This document shows positions 1 to 8,562 of a stretch of DNA of 64,000 bases, piece by piece. Position 1 is the stretch's first letter, and every line of letters starts with the position of its first letter. The notes under the pieces are model-generated. The model was not told where the DNA came from. It saw only the letters and a list, made by a program, of their open reading frames with translations, and searched no databases. Position numbers and translations under genes: made by a program. Source of the DNA: Cellulomonas avistercoris (GTDB lineage: Bacteria > Actinomycetota > Actinomycetes > Actinomycetales > Cellulomonadaceae); the NCBI RefSeq assembly GCF_014836445.1, contig NZ_JACSQV010000001.1:354139-418138 (forward strand). The letters are read 5' to 3'.

Positions 1-1
1 A

Positions 2-817
2 TCCCAGGACGACGCGCTGGCGGAAGCCGGATACCGGGCGGTACCGGACGACCAGGGCGGACGCGCCGCCCGTGGGTGGTGGGACGCGAACGCGCAGGAG
101 TACCTCGACGAGCACGGCGAGTTCCTCGGCCCCGCGGACCTGCTGTGGTGCCCCGAGGGACTGCGCGAGTCGCAGGCCCGGCTGCTCGGCGACGTGCGCG
201 GGGCGCGCGTGCTCGAGATCGGCGCGGGCGCCGCGCAGGGCTCGCGGTGGCTGCGCAGCGTCGCCGGCGCCGACGCCGTCGCCACCGACGTCTCGGCGGG
301 GATGCTCGCCGCGGCCGCACGCCTCGACGCCGACAGCGGCGTGGCCGTGCCGCTCGTGCAGGCGGACGCGCGGGCCCTGCCGTTCGCGGACGCGTCGTTC
401 GACGTGGTGTTCACCGCCTTCGGTGCCCTGCCGTTCGTCCCCGACGCGCCGCGCGTGCACGCCGAGGTCGCTCGCGTGCTGCGCCCGGGCGGCCGCTGGG
501 TCTTCTCGGTGACGCATCCCCTGCGGTGGGCCTTCCCCGACGACCCCGGGACCGGCGGGCTCACCGCCACGCGCTCCTACTTCGACCGTCGGCCCTACGT
601 CGAGTCGGCCGCCGACGGTCGGGTCCTGTACGCGGAGTACCACCGCACCGTGGGCGACCACGTCGCCGACGTCGTCGGCGCCGGGTTCGTGCTCGACAGC
701 CTGCTCGAGCCCGAGTGGCCCGCCGGGCACGAGCGCGTGTGGGGTGGCTGGGGGCCGGTGCGCGGCGCCCGGTTGCCCGGGACGCTGATCGTGCGTGCGC
801 ACCGACCCCCAGCCTGA
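2..817 (+). CDS. Class I SAM-dependent methyltransferase (5' end cut by window edge)
   Basis: The reading frame is open from the first bases of the window, so the true start lies upstream and only the last 271 residues are visible. The fold is a class I methyltransferase: the SAM-binding motif VLEIGAGAAQGSRWL is followed by the acidic residue of strand 2 (AVATDVS), motif II (VQADARALPFADASFDVVF) and the post-motif VLRPGGRWVFSVTH. These match the Methyltransf_11 family. The substrate cannot be told from sequence. An internal ATG at 194 would cut off the conserved stretch WWDANAQEYLDEHG that precedes the core in this family, so the longer frame is preferred. It converges on the acetate permease gene, with only 2 bases between the stops. 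Confidence 0.85.
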   Translation, partial: SQDDALAEAGYRAVPDDQGGRAARGWWDANAQEYLDEHGEFLGPADLLWCPEGLRESQARLLGDVRGARVLEIGAGAAQGSRWLRSVAGADAVATDVSAGMLAAAARLDADSGVAVPLVQADARALPFADASFDVVFTAFGALPFVPDAPRVHAEVARVLRPGGRWVFSVTHPLRWAFPDDPGTGGLTATRSYFDRRPYVESAADGRVLYAEYHRTVGDHVADVVGAGFVLDSLLEPEWPAGHERVWGGWGPVRGARLPGTLIVRAHRPPA

Positions 818-819
818 CC

Positions 820-2484
820 TCAGTGGGCGACCGTGGCCTTCTCCGCCCCGGCCCCCGTGAGCGAGCGCACCTCCATCTCGGCGAACTTCTCCGGGTCCGG
901 CTTCTCCTTGGAGAGCAGCGTCCCGACGATCCCGAGCAGGAAACCGAGCGGGATCGAGATGATCCCCGGGTTCTCGAGCGGGAGGATCGCGAAGTCCACC
1001 GACGTGTCCCGGATCATCGACAGGCTCGCACCGGTGACCGGGTCGACCTTGCCGGACACGACCGGGGACAGCGCGATGAGCACGACGCAGGAGATGAGCC
1101 CGCCGTACATGCTCCACAGCGCCCCGGCGGTGTTGAACCGCTTCCAGAACAGCGAGTAGATGATCGTGGGCAGGTTGGCCGACGCGGCGACCGCGAAGGC
1201 CAGCGCCACGAGGAACGCGACGTTCTGCCCGTTGGCGAAGATGCCGCCCACGATCGCCAGCGCGCCGATGACGACCACGGTGATGCGTGCGACCCGCACC
1301 TCGGCGTCGGGCGCGACCTCGCCGCGCTTGATCACCGACGCGTAGATGTCGTGCGCGAACGAGGCGGCCGCGGTGATCGTGAGTCCGGCCACCACCGCCA
1401 GGATCGTGGCGAACGCGACGGCCGAGATGATCCCGAGCAGGAACACCCCACCCAGCTCGTACGCCAGCAGCGGTGCGGCCGAGTTGGCCTTGCCGGGCGA
1501 CGACATGATCGTCTCCGGACCCACCAGGGCACCGGCGCCGTAGCCGAGCACCAGCGTGAACAGGTAGAAGATGCCGATCAGCCAGATCGCCCACACGACG
1601 GACCGCCGCGCCTCCTTGGCGGAGGGCACCGTGTAGAAGCGCATGAGGACGTGCGGCAGACCGGCCGTCCCGAGCACGAGCGCGAGCGCGAGCGACAGGA
1701 AGTTCAGCTGCGTGAGGGAGGACGCGCCGTACTGGGCCCCCGGTCCGATCAGCCGCTCGCCGTTCTCGCCGCCCATGTCGATCGCACCCTGCAGGAGCGC
1801 CGACAGGTCGAAGCCGTACTTCGCCAGCACCCACACCGTCATGAGCCCGGCGCCCGCGATGAGCAGGATCGCCTTGATGATCTGCACCCACGTGGTGCCC
1901 TTCATGCCGCCGACCAGCACGTACATGATCATCAGCGCGCCGACCACCGCGATCACCAGCGCCTGTCCCGCCGTGCCGTCGATGCCGAGGAGCAGCGCGA
2001 CCAGCCCGCCGGCACCGGCCATCTGGGCCAGCAGGTAGAAGAAGACGACCGCGAGCGTCGACAGGGCCGCGGCCATGCGGACGGGACGCTGCCTGAGCCG
2101 GAACGACAGGACGTCGGCCATCGTGAAGCGTCCGGTGTTGCGCAGGAGCTCCGCGACCAGCAGGAGCGCCACGAGCCACGCGACGAGGAAGCCGATGGAG
2201 TACAGGAACCCGTCGTACCCGTAGATCGCGATCGCACCGCAGATGCCGAGGAACGACGCGGCCGACAGGTAGTCACCGGCGATGGCGGTGCCGTTCTGCG
2301 GGCCGGTGAAGGACCGGCCGGCGGCGTAGTAGTCGGCCGCGCTCTTGTTGTTGCGCGACGCGCGGAACACGATGACGAGCGTCACCACCACGAACGCGCC
2401 GAAGATGGCGATGTTGACCACCGGGTCGCCGACCTGCCCGCTGTCGGCGGCTGCGGCGAGCACGGTCGCGTCGTACCGGGTCAT
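820..2484 (-). CDS. actP: Cation/acetate symporter, ActP type (solute:sodium symporter family)
   Basis: This 554-residue polytopic membrane protein has the SSS-family layout, with about 13 hydrophobic segments. The early motif AADYYAAGRSFTGPQNG followed by AIAGDYLSAASFLG is the characteristic ActP signature. ActP imports acetate and related short carboxylates with Na+ or H+. The ATG start overlaps the stop of the upstream DUF485 gene by 4 bases (ATGA), so the two are probably translationally coupled. DUF485-actP pairs are a recurrent acetate permease operon. The exact substrate (acetate, glycolate or pyruvate) is inferred from the family. Confidence 0.9.
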   Translation of the reverse strand: MTRYDATVLAAAADSGQVGDPVVNIAIFGAFVVVTLVIVFRASRNNKSAADYYAAGRSFTGPQNGTAIAGDYLSAASFLGICGAIAIYGYDGFLYSIGFLVAWLVALLLVAELLRNTGRFTMADVLSFRLRQRPVRMAAALSTLAVVFFYLLAQMAGAGGLVALLLGIDGTAGQALVIAVVGALMIMYVLVGGMKGTTWVQIIKAILLIAGAGLMTVWVLAKYGFDLSALLQGAIDMGGENGERLIGPGAQYGASSLTQLNFLSLALALVLGTAGLPHVLMRFYTVPSAKEARRSVVWAIWLIGIFYLFTLVLGYGAGALVGPETIMSSPGKANSAAPLLAYELGGVFLLGIISAVAFATILAVVAGLTITAAASFAHDIYASVIKRGEVAPDAEVRVARITVVVIGALAIVGGIFANGQNVAFLVALAFAVAASANLPTIIYSLFWKRFNTAGALWSMYGGLISCVVLIALSPVVSGKVDPVTGASLSMIRDTSVDFAILPLENPGIISIPLGFLLGIVGTLLSKEKPDPEKFAEMEVRSLTGAGAEKATVAH

Positions 2485-2870
2485 GCGAGACCTCCGTCAC
2501 CGCGGCGCGCGCCGCCCTGGAGCGATCCGTCGGCGCCGCCGTCGATCAGCGCGCCGGACTCGATGTGCTCACGGAGGTTCTCGGCCACCGCGTCCTGCTT
2601 CTGGTTCGCCCACCGCGCGTAGGTCATGGTGATGACGAACGTGGAGACGAACTGGCCGAGCCCGAACAGCAGCCCCACCGTGATGTTGCCTGCCACGCGC
2701 GTGCTCATGAAGTCGTGCGCGTAGTTCGCGAGCAGGACGTACAGGAAGTACCACGCGAGGAAGAGCGCCGTCATGGGGAACACGAAGTTGCGGAACCTGC
2801 GGCGCAGGTCCTGGAACTCCGCTGAGCGTTGAACGCGCTGGTAGTCGGTCTCCTGATGACTCTCGGACAC
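2481..2870 (-). CDS. DUF485 family small inner-membrane protein, partner of ActP
   Basis: This protein of about 129 residues has two hydrophobic segments (FVFPMTALFLAWYFLYVLLA and ITVGLLFGLGQFVSTFVITM). They are preceded by the DUF485 lead-in FQDLRRRFRNFVFP and followed by the conserved tail YARWANQ. The GTG at 2870 is chosen because GGAGG lies 5 bases upstream. A longer frame reaches 2951 but has no ribosome site and adds non-conserved residues. DUF485 proteins (YjcH type) accompany ActP permeases and their biochemical role is unknown. A perfect inverted repeat lies about 35 bases upstream. Confidence 0.88.
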   Translation of the reverse strand: MSESHQETDYQRVQRSAEFQDLRRRFRNFVFPMTALFLAWYFLYVLLANYAHDFMSTRVAGNITVGLLFGLGQFVSTFVITMTYARWANQKQDAVAENLREHIESGALIDGGADGSLQGGARRGDGGLA

Positions 2871-2903
2871 ATGCACCTCCGATGGTCCGGACGGCGCCGT
2901 CGC

Positions 2904-2927
2904 CGCCACAGGGGGACCACTGTGGCG
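2904..2927. promoter_or_regulatory. Inverted repeat upstream of the DUF485-actP operon
   Basis: CGCCACAG and CTGTGGCG form a perfect 8-base inverted repeat separated by 8 bases. It lies 34-57 bases upstream of the DUF485 start codon, where an operator or an RNA hairpin in the leader would sit. The spacing between half-site centres (16 bases) is unusual for a simple dimeric operator. No regulator is encoded next to it, so the role is inferred from position alone. Confidence 0.35.
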
Positions 2928-3040
2928 TACAACACCCCGAAATATCCACACACCAGGCGCGAAATCTCCGCTGCGTGCCGAGGACGACGACGGATGTCAC
3001 ACGATCCGGTGACCTGCGCGACCCGGAGGCACGCCCGGAC

Positions 3041-5767
3041 TCAGTGACCCGCGGCGTGCCAGCTCGCGCCCGCGCCCACCGAGACGTCGAGCGGGACGTC
3101 GAGGGCCCCGCCCGGGACGCCGTCGCCGGCGCGCGCCATCTGCTCGCGGACGAGCGCCTCGACCTCCTCGCGCTCCCCCTCGGCCACCTCGAGCACGAGC
3201 TCGTCGTGGACCTGCAGGAGCATCCGCGAGCGCAGCTCCCGACGCGCGAGCTCGCGGTCGACGCCCAGCATCGCGACCTTGATCAGGTCGGCCGCGCTGC
3301 CCTGGATCGGCGCGTTGAGCGCCATGCGCTCCGCGGTCTCGCGCCGCTGCCGGTTGTCGCTCGTGAGGTCGGGGAGGTAGCGACGACGCCCGAGGATCGT
3401 GGCGGTGTACCCCGTGGCACGCGCGGCGTCGACGACGGTCGTCAGGTACTCGCGCACGCCGCCGAACCGCTCGAAGTAGTCGGCCATCAGCGCGGACGCC
3501 TCCGAGACCTCGATCGACAGCTGCTGCGACAGCCCGTACGACGACAGCCCGTACGCCAGCCCGTAGCTCATCGCCTTGATCTTCGACCGCATGGCGGGGG
3601 TGACCTGGTCGGTCGGCACGCCGAAGACGCGGGACCCGACGTAGCTGTGCAGGTCCTCCCCCGACCGGAACGCCTCGATGAGCCCCTCGTCACCCGACAG
3701 GTGGGCCATGATCCGCATCTCGATCTGCGAGTAGTCCGCCGTGAGCAGCGTGGCGTAGCCCGGACCGACGACGAACGCGCGCCGGATCTGCCGGCCGGCG
3801 TCCGTGCGGATGGGGATGTTCTGCAGGTTGGGGTCGGCCGACGACAGCCGACCGGTCGCGGCGATCGTCTGCTGGAAGGTCGTGTGGATGCGGCCGTCGT
3901 CGGCGATCGAGCGCAGCAGGCCCTCCACGGTCTGCCGCAGCCGGATCGCGTCGCGGTGGGCCAGCAGGTGCTCGAGGAACGGGTGCCCGGTCCGCGCGAA
4001 CAGGTCCGTCAGCGCCGCGGCGTCCGTCGTGTAGCCGGTCTTGATCCGCTTGGTCTTCGGCATGCCCAGCTGGTCGAACAGGACCTCCTGGAGCTGCTTG
4101 GGCGAGCCGAGGTTGACCTCACGCCCGATCACGGCGTAGGCGTCCGCAGCGGCTCCCTGGACCTGGCCGTCGAACTCGCGCTCGAGCGACGTGAGGTACT
4201 CGTGGTCGATCGCGATGCCCGTGCGCTCCATGCGCGCCAGGACGTCCTCGAGCGGCAGCTCGAGGTCCGTGAGGAGCGTCGCCGCACCGCGGTCCGCCAC
4301 CTCGCCCCCGAGCACGTCGACCAGGTCCCGCACGGCGGCGGCACGCACGGCGGCGCGCCGGCCCTCGTCGGCACCGTCCACCTCGAGGTCGAGCGCACCC
4401 TGCCCCTGCGAGGAGCCGTCGTCGCTGCCCAGCTCCCGGTGCAGGTAGCCGATCGCGAGGTCGGGGAGGTCGTAGGCGCGACGGTCCGGCTGGCACAGGT
4501 ACGCCGCGAGCTCGGTGTCGAAGCGCACGCCGCGCAGCTCCAGGCCACGCCCGTCCAGCGCGTGCCACGCCTCCTTCGCGGCGTGCAGCGACTTGCCGCG
4601 CCCGGCGTCGGCGAGCCAGGCCGCGAGCGCCGCGTCGTCGGCGGGGTCGATCGCCGTCAGGTCGTAGGCCACGGCCTGGCCCGCGCCGTCGGCGATCGCG
4701 ACGCCCCAGGCGTCCCCCCGTCCAGGCGCACCCGAGCCCCGCACGTCGAGACCCAGGACCTCGTCCGCGCGCGCGTCGAGCCAGTCGCCGAGCCCCCCGA
4801 CGCCGGTCTCCACCAGGTCGAGCGACGCCGCGGTCGCGACGCGCTCGTCGCGGGTCTCGTCGGGCAGCATGGCGAAGAGCCGGTCGCGCAGCGTGCGGAA
4901 CTCCAGGCCGTCCAGCATCTCGTGGAGGGCTGCGCGGTCCCACGGCCGCACCGCGAGGTCCTCAGGGCCGACGGGCAGCTCGAGGTCGGCGAGCAGGTGG
5001 TTGAGCTCACGGTTGAGCGCGACCTGTTCCAGGTTCGCGCGCAACGACTCGCCCGCCTTGCCGGTGATCCGGTCGGCGTTCTCGAGCACGCCCGCCAGCC
5101 CGTCGTACTGCCGGATCCACTTGGCGGCCGTCTTGGGGCCGACGCCGGGCACCCCGGGCAGGTTGTCGCTCGTCTCGCCGACGAGCGCCGCCAGGTCGGG
5201 GTAGCGCTCGGGCGGCAGGCCGTACTTGGCCTCGACGGCCTCCGGCGTCATGCGCGACATCTCCGACACCCCGCGCACCGGGTACAGCACCGTGACGGTG
5301 GGACCGACGAGCTGGAAGGTGTCGCGGTCGCCGGAGCAGATCAGCACCTCCATGCCCTGGTCGCGCGCCTGGGCGGTCAACGTCGCCAGGATGTCGTCGG
5401 CCTCGAAACCCGGCTTGTCGAGCACCTGGACGTGCATCGTCGCGAGCAGGTCCTTCACGATGTCGACCTGGCCGCGGAACGGCTCGGGCGTGGCGGCGCG
5501 GTTGCCCTTGTACGACTCGAGCCGCTCGGTGCGGAACGTCGTCCGCCCGGCGTCGAAGGCCACCGCGACGTGCGTCGGCTCCTCGTCGCGCAGCAGGTTC
5601 GCGAGCATCGAGGTGAACCCGAAGACGGCGTTGGTGGGCTGTCCCGTCGACGTCGCGAAGTTCTCGACCGGCAGCGCGTAGAACGCGCGGTAGGCCATCG
5701 AGTGGCCGTCGATCAGGAGCAGGCGCGGGGGCGTCGAGGTGCTGGTCGCTGGCTGGTCGGCACTCAC
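3041..5767 (-). CDS. polA: DNA polymerase I
   Basis: This 908-residue family A polymerase starts with a 5' nuclease domain (LLLIDGHSMAYRAFYALP, then VAFDAGRTTFR and the helix-hairpin-helix region near LPGVPGVGPKTAAKWI). A middle 3'-5' exonuclease-like domain and the polymerase domain follow (motif A LLTADYSQIEMRIMAHLSGD, O-helix RSKIKAMSYGLAYGLS, motif C LLQVHDELVLEV). In the middle domain the catalytic DxE motif is degenerate (LGLDVRGSG), so proofreading is probably absent, as is usual in actinobacterial PolA. The GTG at 5767 gives the family length. A frame extension to 5908 runs antisense into the divergent thioesterase gene and is not conserved. An alternative ATG at 5788 would abut the thioesterase start. 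Confidence 0.95.
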   Translation of the reverse strand: MSADQPATSTSTPPRLLLIDGHSMAYRAFYALPVENFATSTGQPTNAVFGFTSMLANLLRDEEPTHVAVAFDAGRTTFRTERLESYKGNRAATPEPFRGQVDIVKDLLATMHVQVLDKPGFEADDILATLTAQARDQGMEVLICSGDRDTFQLVGPTVTVLYPVRGVSEMSRMTPEAVEAKYGLPPERYPDLAALVGETSDNLPGVPGVGPKTAAKWIRQYDGLAGVLENADRITGKAGESLRANLEQVALNRELNHLLADLELPVGPEDLAVRPWDRAALHEMLDGLEFRTLRDRLFAMLPDETRDERVATAASLDLVETGVGGLGDWLDARADEVLGLDVRGSGAPGRGDAWGVAIADGAGQAVAYDLTAIDPADDAALAAWLADAGRGKSLHAAKEAWHALDGRGLELRGVRFDTELAAYLCQPDRRAYDLPDLAIGYLHRELGSDDGSSQGQGALDLEVDGADEGRRAAVRAAAVRDLVDVLGGEVADRGAATLLTDLELPLEDVLARMERTGIAIDHEYLTSLEREFDGQVQGAAADAYAVIGREVNLGSPKQLQEVLFDQLGMPKTKRIKTGYTTDAAALTDLFARTGHPFLEHLLAHRDAIRLRQTVEGLLRSIADDGRIHTTFQQTIAATGRLSSADPNLQNIPIRTDAGRQIRRAFVVGPGYATLLTADYSQIEMRIMAHLSGDEGLIEAFRSGEDLHSYVGSRVFGVPTDQVTPAMRSKIKAMSYGLAYGLSSYGLSQQLSIEVSEASALMADYFERFGGVREYLTTVVDAARATGYTATILGRRRYLPDLTSDNRQRRETAERMALNAPIQGSAADLIKVAMLGVDRELARRELRSRMLLQVHDELVLEVAEGEREEVEALVREQMARAGDGVPGGALDVPLDVSVGAGASWHAAGH

Positions 5768-5786
5768 GGGTGCCAACCTATCTGCC

Positions 5787-6191
5787 ATGTCCGACATCCC
5801 CTTCGCCGTCCCGCCGACCGACGACACCCTCCTGCACCGCATGGGCATCGAGCTCACGCACGTCGACGCCGACGGTGCGACGGGCACGATGCCGGTGGCC
5901 GGCAACACCCAGCCCTACGGTCTGCTGCACGGTGGCGCGTCGGCCGTGCTGGCGGAGACCCTGGGATCCCTGGCGGCCGTCGCCCACGCGGGACCGGGGC
6001 GTGCGGCCGTCGGCATCGAGCTCAACGCGACGCACCACCGGTCGGCCCGCACCGGCGTGGTGACCGGGACGGCGCGCGCCCTGCACCTCGGGCGCTCGCT
6101 GGCGACCTACGAGGTCGTCGTCGAGGACGACGACGGCCGGCGGTTGTGCACCGCCCGCCTGACCTGCATGCTCATCGACGCGGTCCCCTGA
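5787..6191 (+). CDS. Hotdog-fold acyl-CoA thioesterase (PaaI/YdiI-like)
   Basis: This 134-residue single hotdog domain carries the motif QPYGLLHGGASAVLAETLGS, which closely matches the active site of the YdiI/EntH group. The Glu in LAETLGS (residue 57) is the expected catalytic base. The later stretch GIELNATHHRSARTG also fits. YdiI-type enzymes hydrolyse aromatic acyl-CoA such as 1,4-dihydroxy-2-naphthoyl-CoA in menaquinone synthesis, so a menaquinone role is possible but not shown. The start lies only 19 bases from the divergent polA start. The 3' end overlaps the convergent GNAT gene by 85 bases. Confidence 0.85.
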   Translation: MSDIPFAVPPTDDTLLHRMGIELTHVDADGATGTMPVAGNTQPYGLLHGGASAVLAETLGSLAAVAHAGPGRAAVGIELNATHHRSARTGVVTGTARALHLGRSLATYEVVVEDDDGRRLCTARLTCMLIDAVP

Positions 6192-6790
6192 CGCGCGAGC
6201 GTCTCCTCGCCCAGCGCACGGGCCCGTGCCCGTCGTCGGCGTTCGATCAGGTCCTCGAGGCCGCGCGTCCCGCCGCGTCGCGCGGAGGGGGCGGGCAGGT
6301 CGAGCGCGAGCCGCCGCAGCAGGGCGCCGGTGCTCACGACGCGGTGCGCGGCAGCAGGCGCGAAGCCCAGACGCGCGAGGAAACGCTGCATGCCGCGCGA
6401 CCCCGGCAGCGGGGCCGCGTAGACGTCGGTCACACCGGTCGCCTCGGCCGTCTCGGCGACGGCCTGCAGCATCGCGTGCCCGAGGCCGCGCCGTCGCAGC
6501 TGGGGCCGCACGTAGACCGCGTCGAGGCTGAGGACCACGGTGTCCGACAGCAGGCCCGGCCCGAGGAGCCGACCCAGCACGAGGCCGGCGGGCTCCCCGT
6601 CGCACGTGGCGACGAGCGTGAGCCCGTCCGGTGCCGCGGCGAGCACGGACAGGTGCTCGCGCAGCCGGTCCCGGTCGTCCGAGCACAGCTGCCGTCCCAC
6701 ACCCGACTCGGCACGCGCCTGCAGGCAGAGGTCGACGAGATCCTCGAGGTCGACCGACGAGACGGGTCGGACGTGGACACCTGGCCGCAC
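6107..6790 (-). CDS. GNAT family N-acetyltransferase
   Basis: This protein of about 227 residues has a GNAT core. The acetyl-CoA binding motif A reads LDAVYVRPQLRRRGLGHAMLQ, with the RRRGLG pyrophosphate loop, and strand 4 precedes it (GEPAGLVLGRLLGPGL). The GTG at 6790 is chosen because GGGAGG sits 6 bases upstream. The frame stays open to 6904 without a better site. The C-terminal 60 or so residues are Arg- and Ser-rich, read antisense through the end of the thioesterase gene, and are unlikely to be a folded domain. The substrate is unknown. Confidence 0.75.
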   Translation of the reverse strand: MRPGVHVRPVSSVDLEDLVDLCLQARAESGVGRQLCSDDRDRLREHLSVLAAAPDGLTLVATCDGEPAGLVLGRLLGPGLLSDTVVLSLDAVYVRPQLRRRGLGHAMLQAVAETAEATGVTDVYAAPLPGSRGMQRFLARLGFAPAAAHRVVSTGALLRRLALDLPAPSARRGGTRGLEDLIERRRRARARALGEETLARQGTASMSMQVRRAVHNRRPSSSSTTTS

Positions 6791-7104
6791 TGCGGGCCTC
6801 CCGGGGACGAGGGTCGGACGTCGGACGTTCGGTCCCCCGGTCCGTGCGTCCAGTACCGATGATGGCGCACAGCCGGACGCCTGCCTAGTACGCACGTGCG
6901 TCACGTGCCGGTGAACCGGGACGAACCACCCCCACCGGTGCGTGCAGCAGGACGCAGTTCGCTACCGATCGGTAAGGAACCCTCGCGCTGACGTAATGAA
7001 CAGGACACAATCCCTCCCTATCGTCTGCTGACCGTGGGCGAATGCCCATCACCCGTGCGGCGACCTCGTGTGCCCGTGCCCGAACACCAGGACGGAGGTC
7101 TGAC
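6791..7104. other. Divergent intergenic region between the GNAT gene and livH
   Basis: This gap of about 314 bases is flanked by divergent genes and must carry the promoters of both. It is locally AT-richer near 6960-7020. The only clear structure is the perfect palindrome at 6963-6974. No convincing RNA gene or additional coding frame is visible. Confidence 0.5.
6963..6974. promoter_or_regulatory. Perfect 12-base palindrome TACCGATCGGTA upstream of livHMGF
   Basis: TACCGATCGGTA is a perfect palindrome about 130 bases before the livH start, in an AT-richer stretch of an otherwise GC-rich region. Sequences of this kind are typical operators for TetR-family repressors. Which regulator binds, and whether it controls the liv operon or the divergent GNAT gene, cannot be told from the window. 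Confidence 0.4.
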
Positions 7105-8544
7105 GTGCGACCAGTCGCGTGCCGGGACCGTTCCGTCGCCGTGCGACGGGGAGGAGCCGGCCTGCTGCTGGTCCTCCTCACCGCCCTGTCGACGATCCTC
7201 GTCGGCGGGTCCGCGCACGCGGCGACCACCCCCTGCAGCCCGGACGACGCCACCGCGTGCCTCAACGTGACGGTGACCGTGCCCGGCACCGGACCCGCTG
7301 CGGGCGTCGCCCTGAGCGTCGAGGGCGCGGACGCCGCGGTCGACGTCGTGACCGACGCCGCCGGCAAGATCTCGGTGCCCCTGACGGCCGCGGGCGACTA
7401 CACCGTCACCGTGGACGAGACCACGCTCCCCGCGGGCACGGTCCTCAAGGACCCGTCGGCCAACCCCGTCGTCGTGGCCGTCGTGCTCGGCCGCTCCGCC
7501 GGGCGGATCGTGCAGGCCGTGCCGCCCGACCAGGCCGGTGCCGCGGTCGAGGAGACCGAGGAGGCCGACCCGACCACGGGAGCCGACGCGGGCAGCACCG
7601 CCGGCGCCGACACCGAGGCGGGTGCGGAGGCGGAGGCGAGCGCGGAGGCTTCGGCGGGCCCCGGCACCAACAGGTACGCCCAGCTCGTGCTCGCGGGCAC
7701 GGTCTTCGGCGTGCTGCTCGCGCTCGCGGCGCTGGGCGCCAACCTCATCTACGGCACGACCGGCCTGTCGAACTTCTCGCACGGCGAGCTCGTCACGCTC
7801 GGCGGGATGACCGCGTTCATGGCGGTGCAGTGGTGGGACCTGCCGCTGTGGCTGGCCATCGTCGTCTCGACCGCCGCGGGCGGCCTCATGGGGTGGCTGC
7901 TCAACCGGGTGGTCTTCGGGCCGCTGCGGCGCCGTGGCGTGGGCATCACGCAGCAGATGATCGTGACCATCGGTCTCTCGCTCGCGATGCTGTCGGGCTT
8001 CCTCTTCGTCTTCGGCGCCCGGCCCGCCCCCATCGTCTCCGGCATCTCCCAGCGCATGCAGATCGGGCCCGTCCAGATCTCCGGGCAGTCGCTCGTCTCG
8101 GTGGGCATCGCACTCGTGGTCCTGGCGGCGGTCGCGTTCGTCCTGGCCCGGACCCGGCTCGGCCGCGCCACGCGCGCGGTGTCCGACAACCCGGCGCTCG
8201 CCGCCGCCACGGGCATCAAGGTCGAGTCGGTCATCAGCCGCGTGTGGATCGTGTCCGCCGCACTCGCGTCGCTCGGCGGCGTTCTGCTCGCGCTGTACCT
8301 CAACACGACGCGGTTCAACTTCGGCTCCACCCTGCTGCTGCTGATGTTCGCCGCGATCACCCTCGGAGGACTGGGGTCACCGCTCGGCGCCGTGCTCGGC
8401 GCGCTCGTCATCGGCCTCGTCGTCGAGCTCTCGACACTGGTCCTGCCGAGCGACATGCGTTACGCGAGCGCGCTCGTGATCCTCATCCTCGTCCTGCTGC
8501 TCCGGCCGCAGGGCATCCTCGGGCGCGCCGAGCGCATCGGTTAG
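7105..8544 (+). CDS. livH: Branched-chain amino acid ABC transporter permease LivH with an extra secreted N-terminal domain
   Basis: This 479-residue protein is longer than ordinary LivH (about 290-310). Residues 1-39 look like a signal peptide (hydrophobic LLLVLLTALSTILVGG, then SAHA before ATT). Residues 40 to about 140 form a beta-rich domain resembling carboxypeptidase-regulatory or Cna-B-like folds (NVTVTVPGTGPAAGVALSVE). A Glu/Ala/Thr-rich linker leads to the permease from about residue 190 (GANLIYGTTGLSNFSHGELV is the standard LivH opening). The GTG at 7105 has GGAGG 6 bases upstream. It is the first gene of livHMGF. The permease core is certain; the role of the extracellular domain is unknown. 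Confidence 0.9.
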   Translation: MRPVACRDRSVAVRRGGAGLLLVLLTALSTILVGGSAHAATTPCSPDDATACLNVTVTVPGTGPAAGVALSVEGADAAVDVVTDAAGKISVPLTAAGDYTVTVDETTLPAGTVLKDPSANPVVVAVVLGRSAGRIVQAVPPDQAGAAVEETEEADPTTGADAGSTAGADTEAGAEAEASAEASAGPGTNRYAQLVLAGTVFGVLLALAALGANLIYGTTGLSNFSHGELVTLGGMTAFMAVQWWDLPLWLAIVVSTAAGGLMGWLLNRVVFGPLRRRGVGITQQMIVTIGLSLAMLSGFLFVFGARPAPIVSGISQRMQIGPVQISGQSLVSVGIALVVLAAVAFVLARTRLGRATRAVSDNPALAAATGIKVESVISRVWIVSAALASLGGVLLALYLNTTRFNFGSTLLLLMFAAITLGGLGSPLGAVLGALVIGLVVELSTLVLPSDMRYASALVILILVLLLRPQGILGRAERIG

Positions 8545-8562
8545 CGGGAGGTCGTCGCCGTC

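Noticed and set aside
76..2622. Long open plus-strand frame of 848 codons
   Set aside because: It is antisense to the actP and methyltransferase genes, and its product is Arg-rich low complexity, as expected for a high-GC shadow frame.
2882..6862. Plus-strand frame of 1326 codons opposite polA
   Set aside because: It is the antisense shadow of polA with a biased Arg/Val/Asp composition and no motif.
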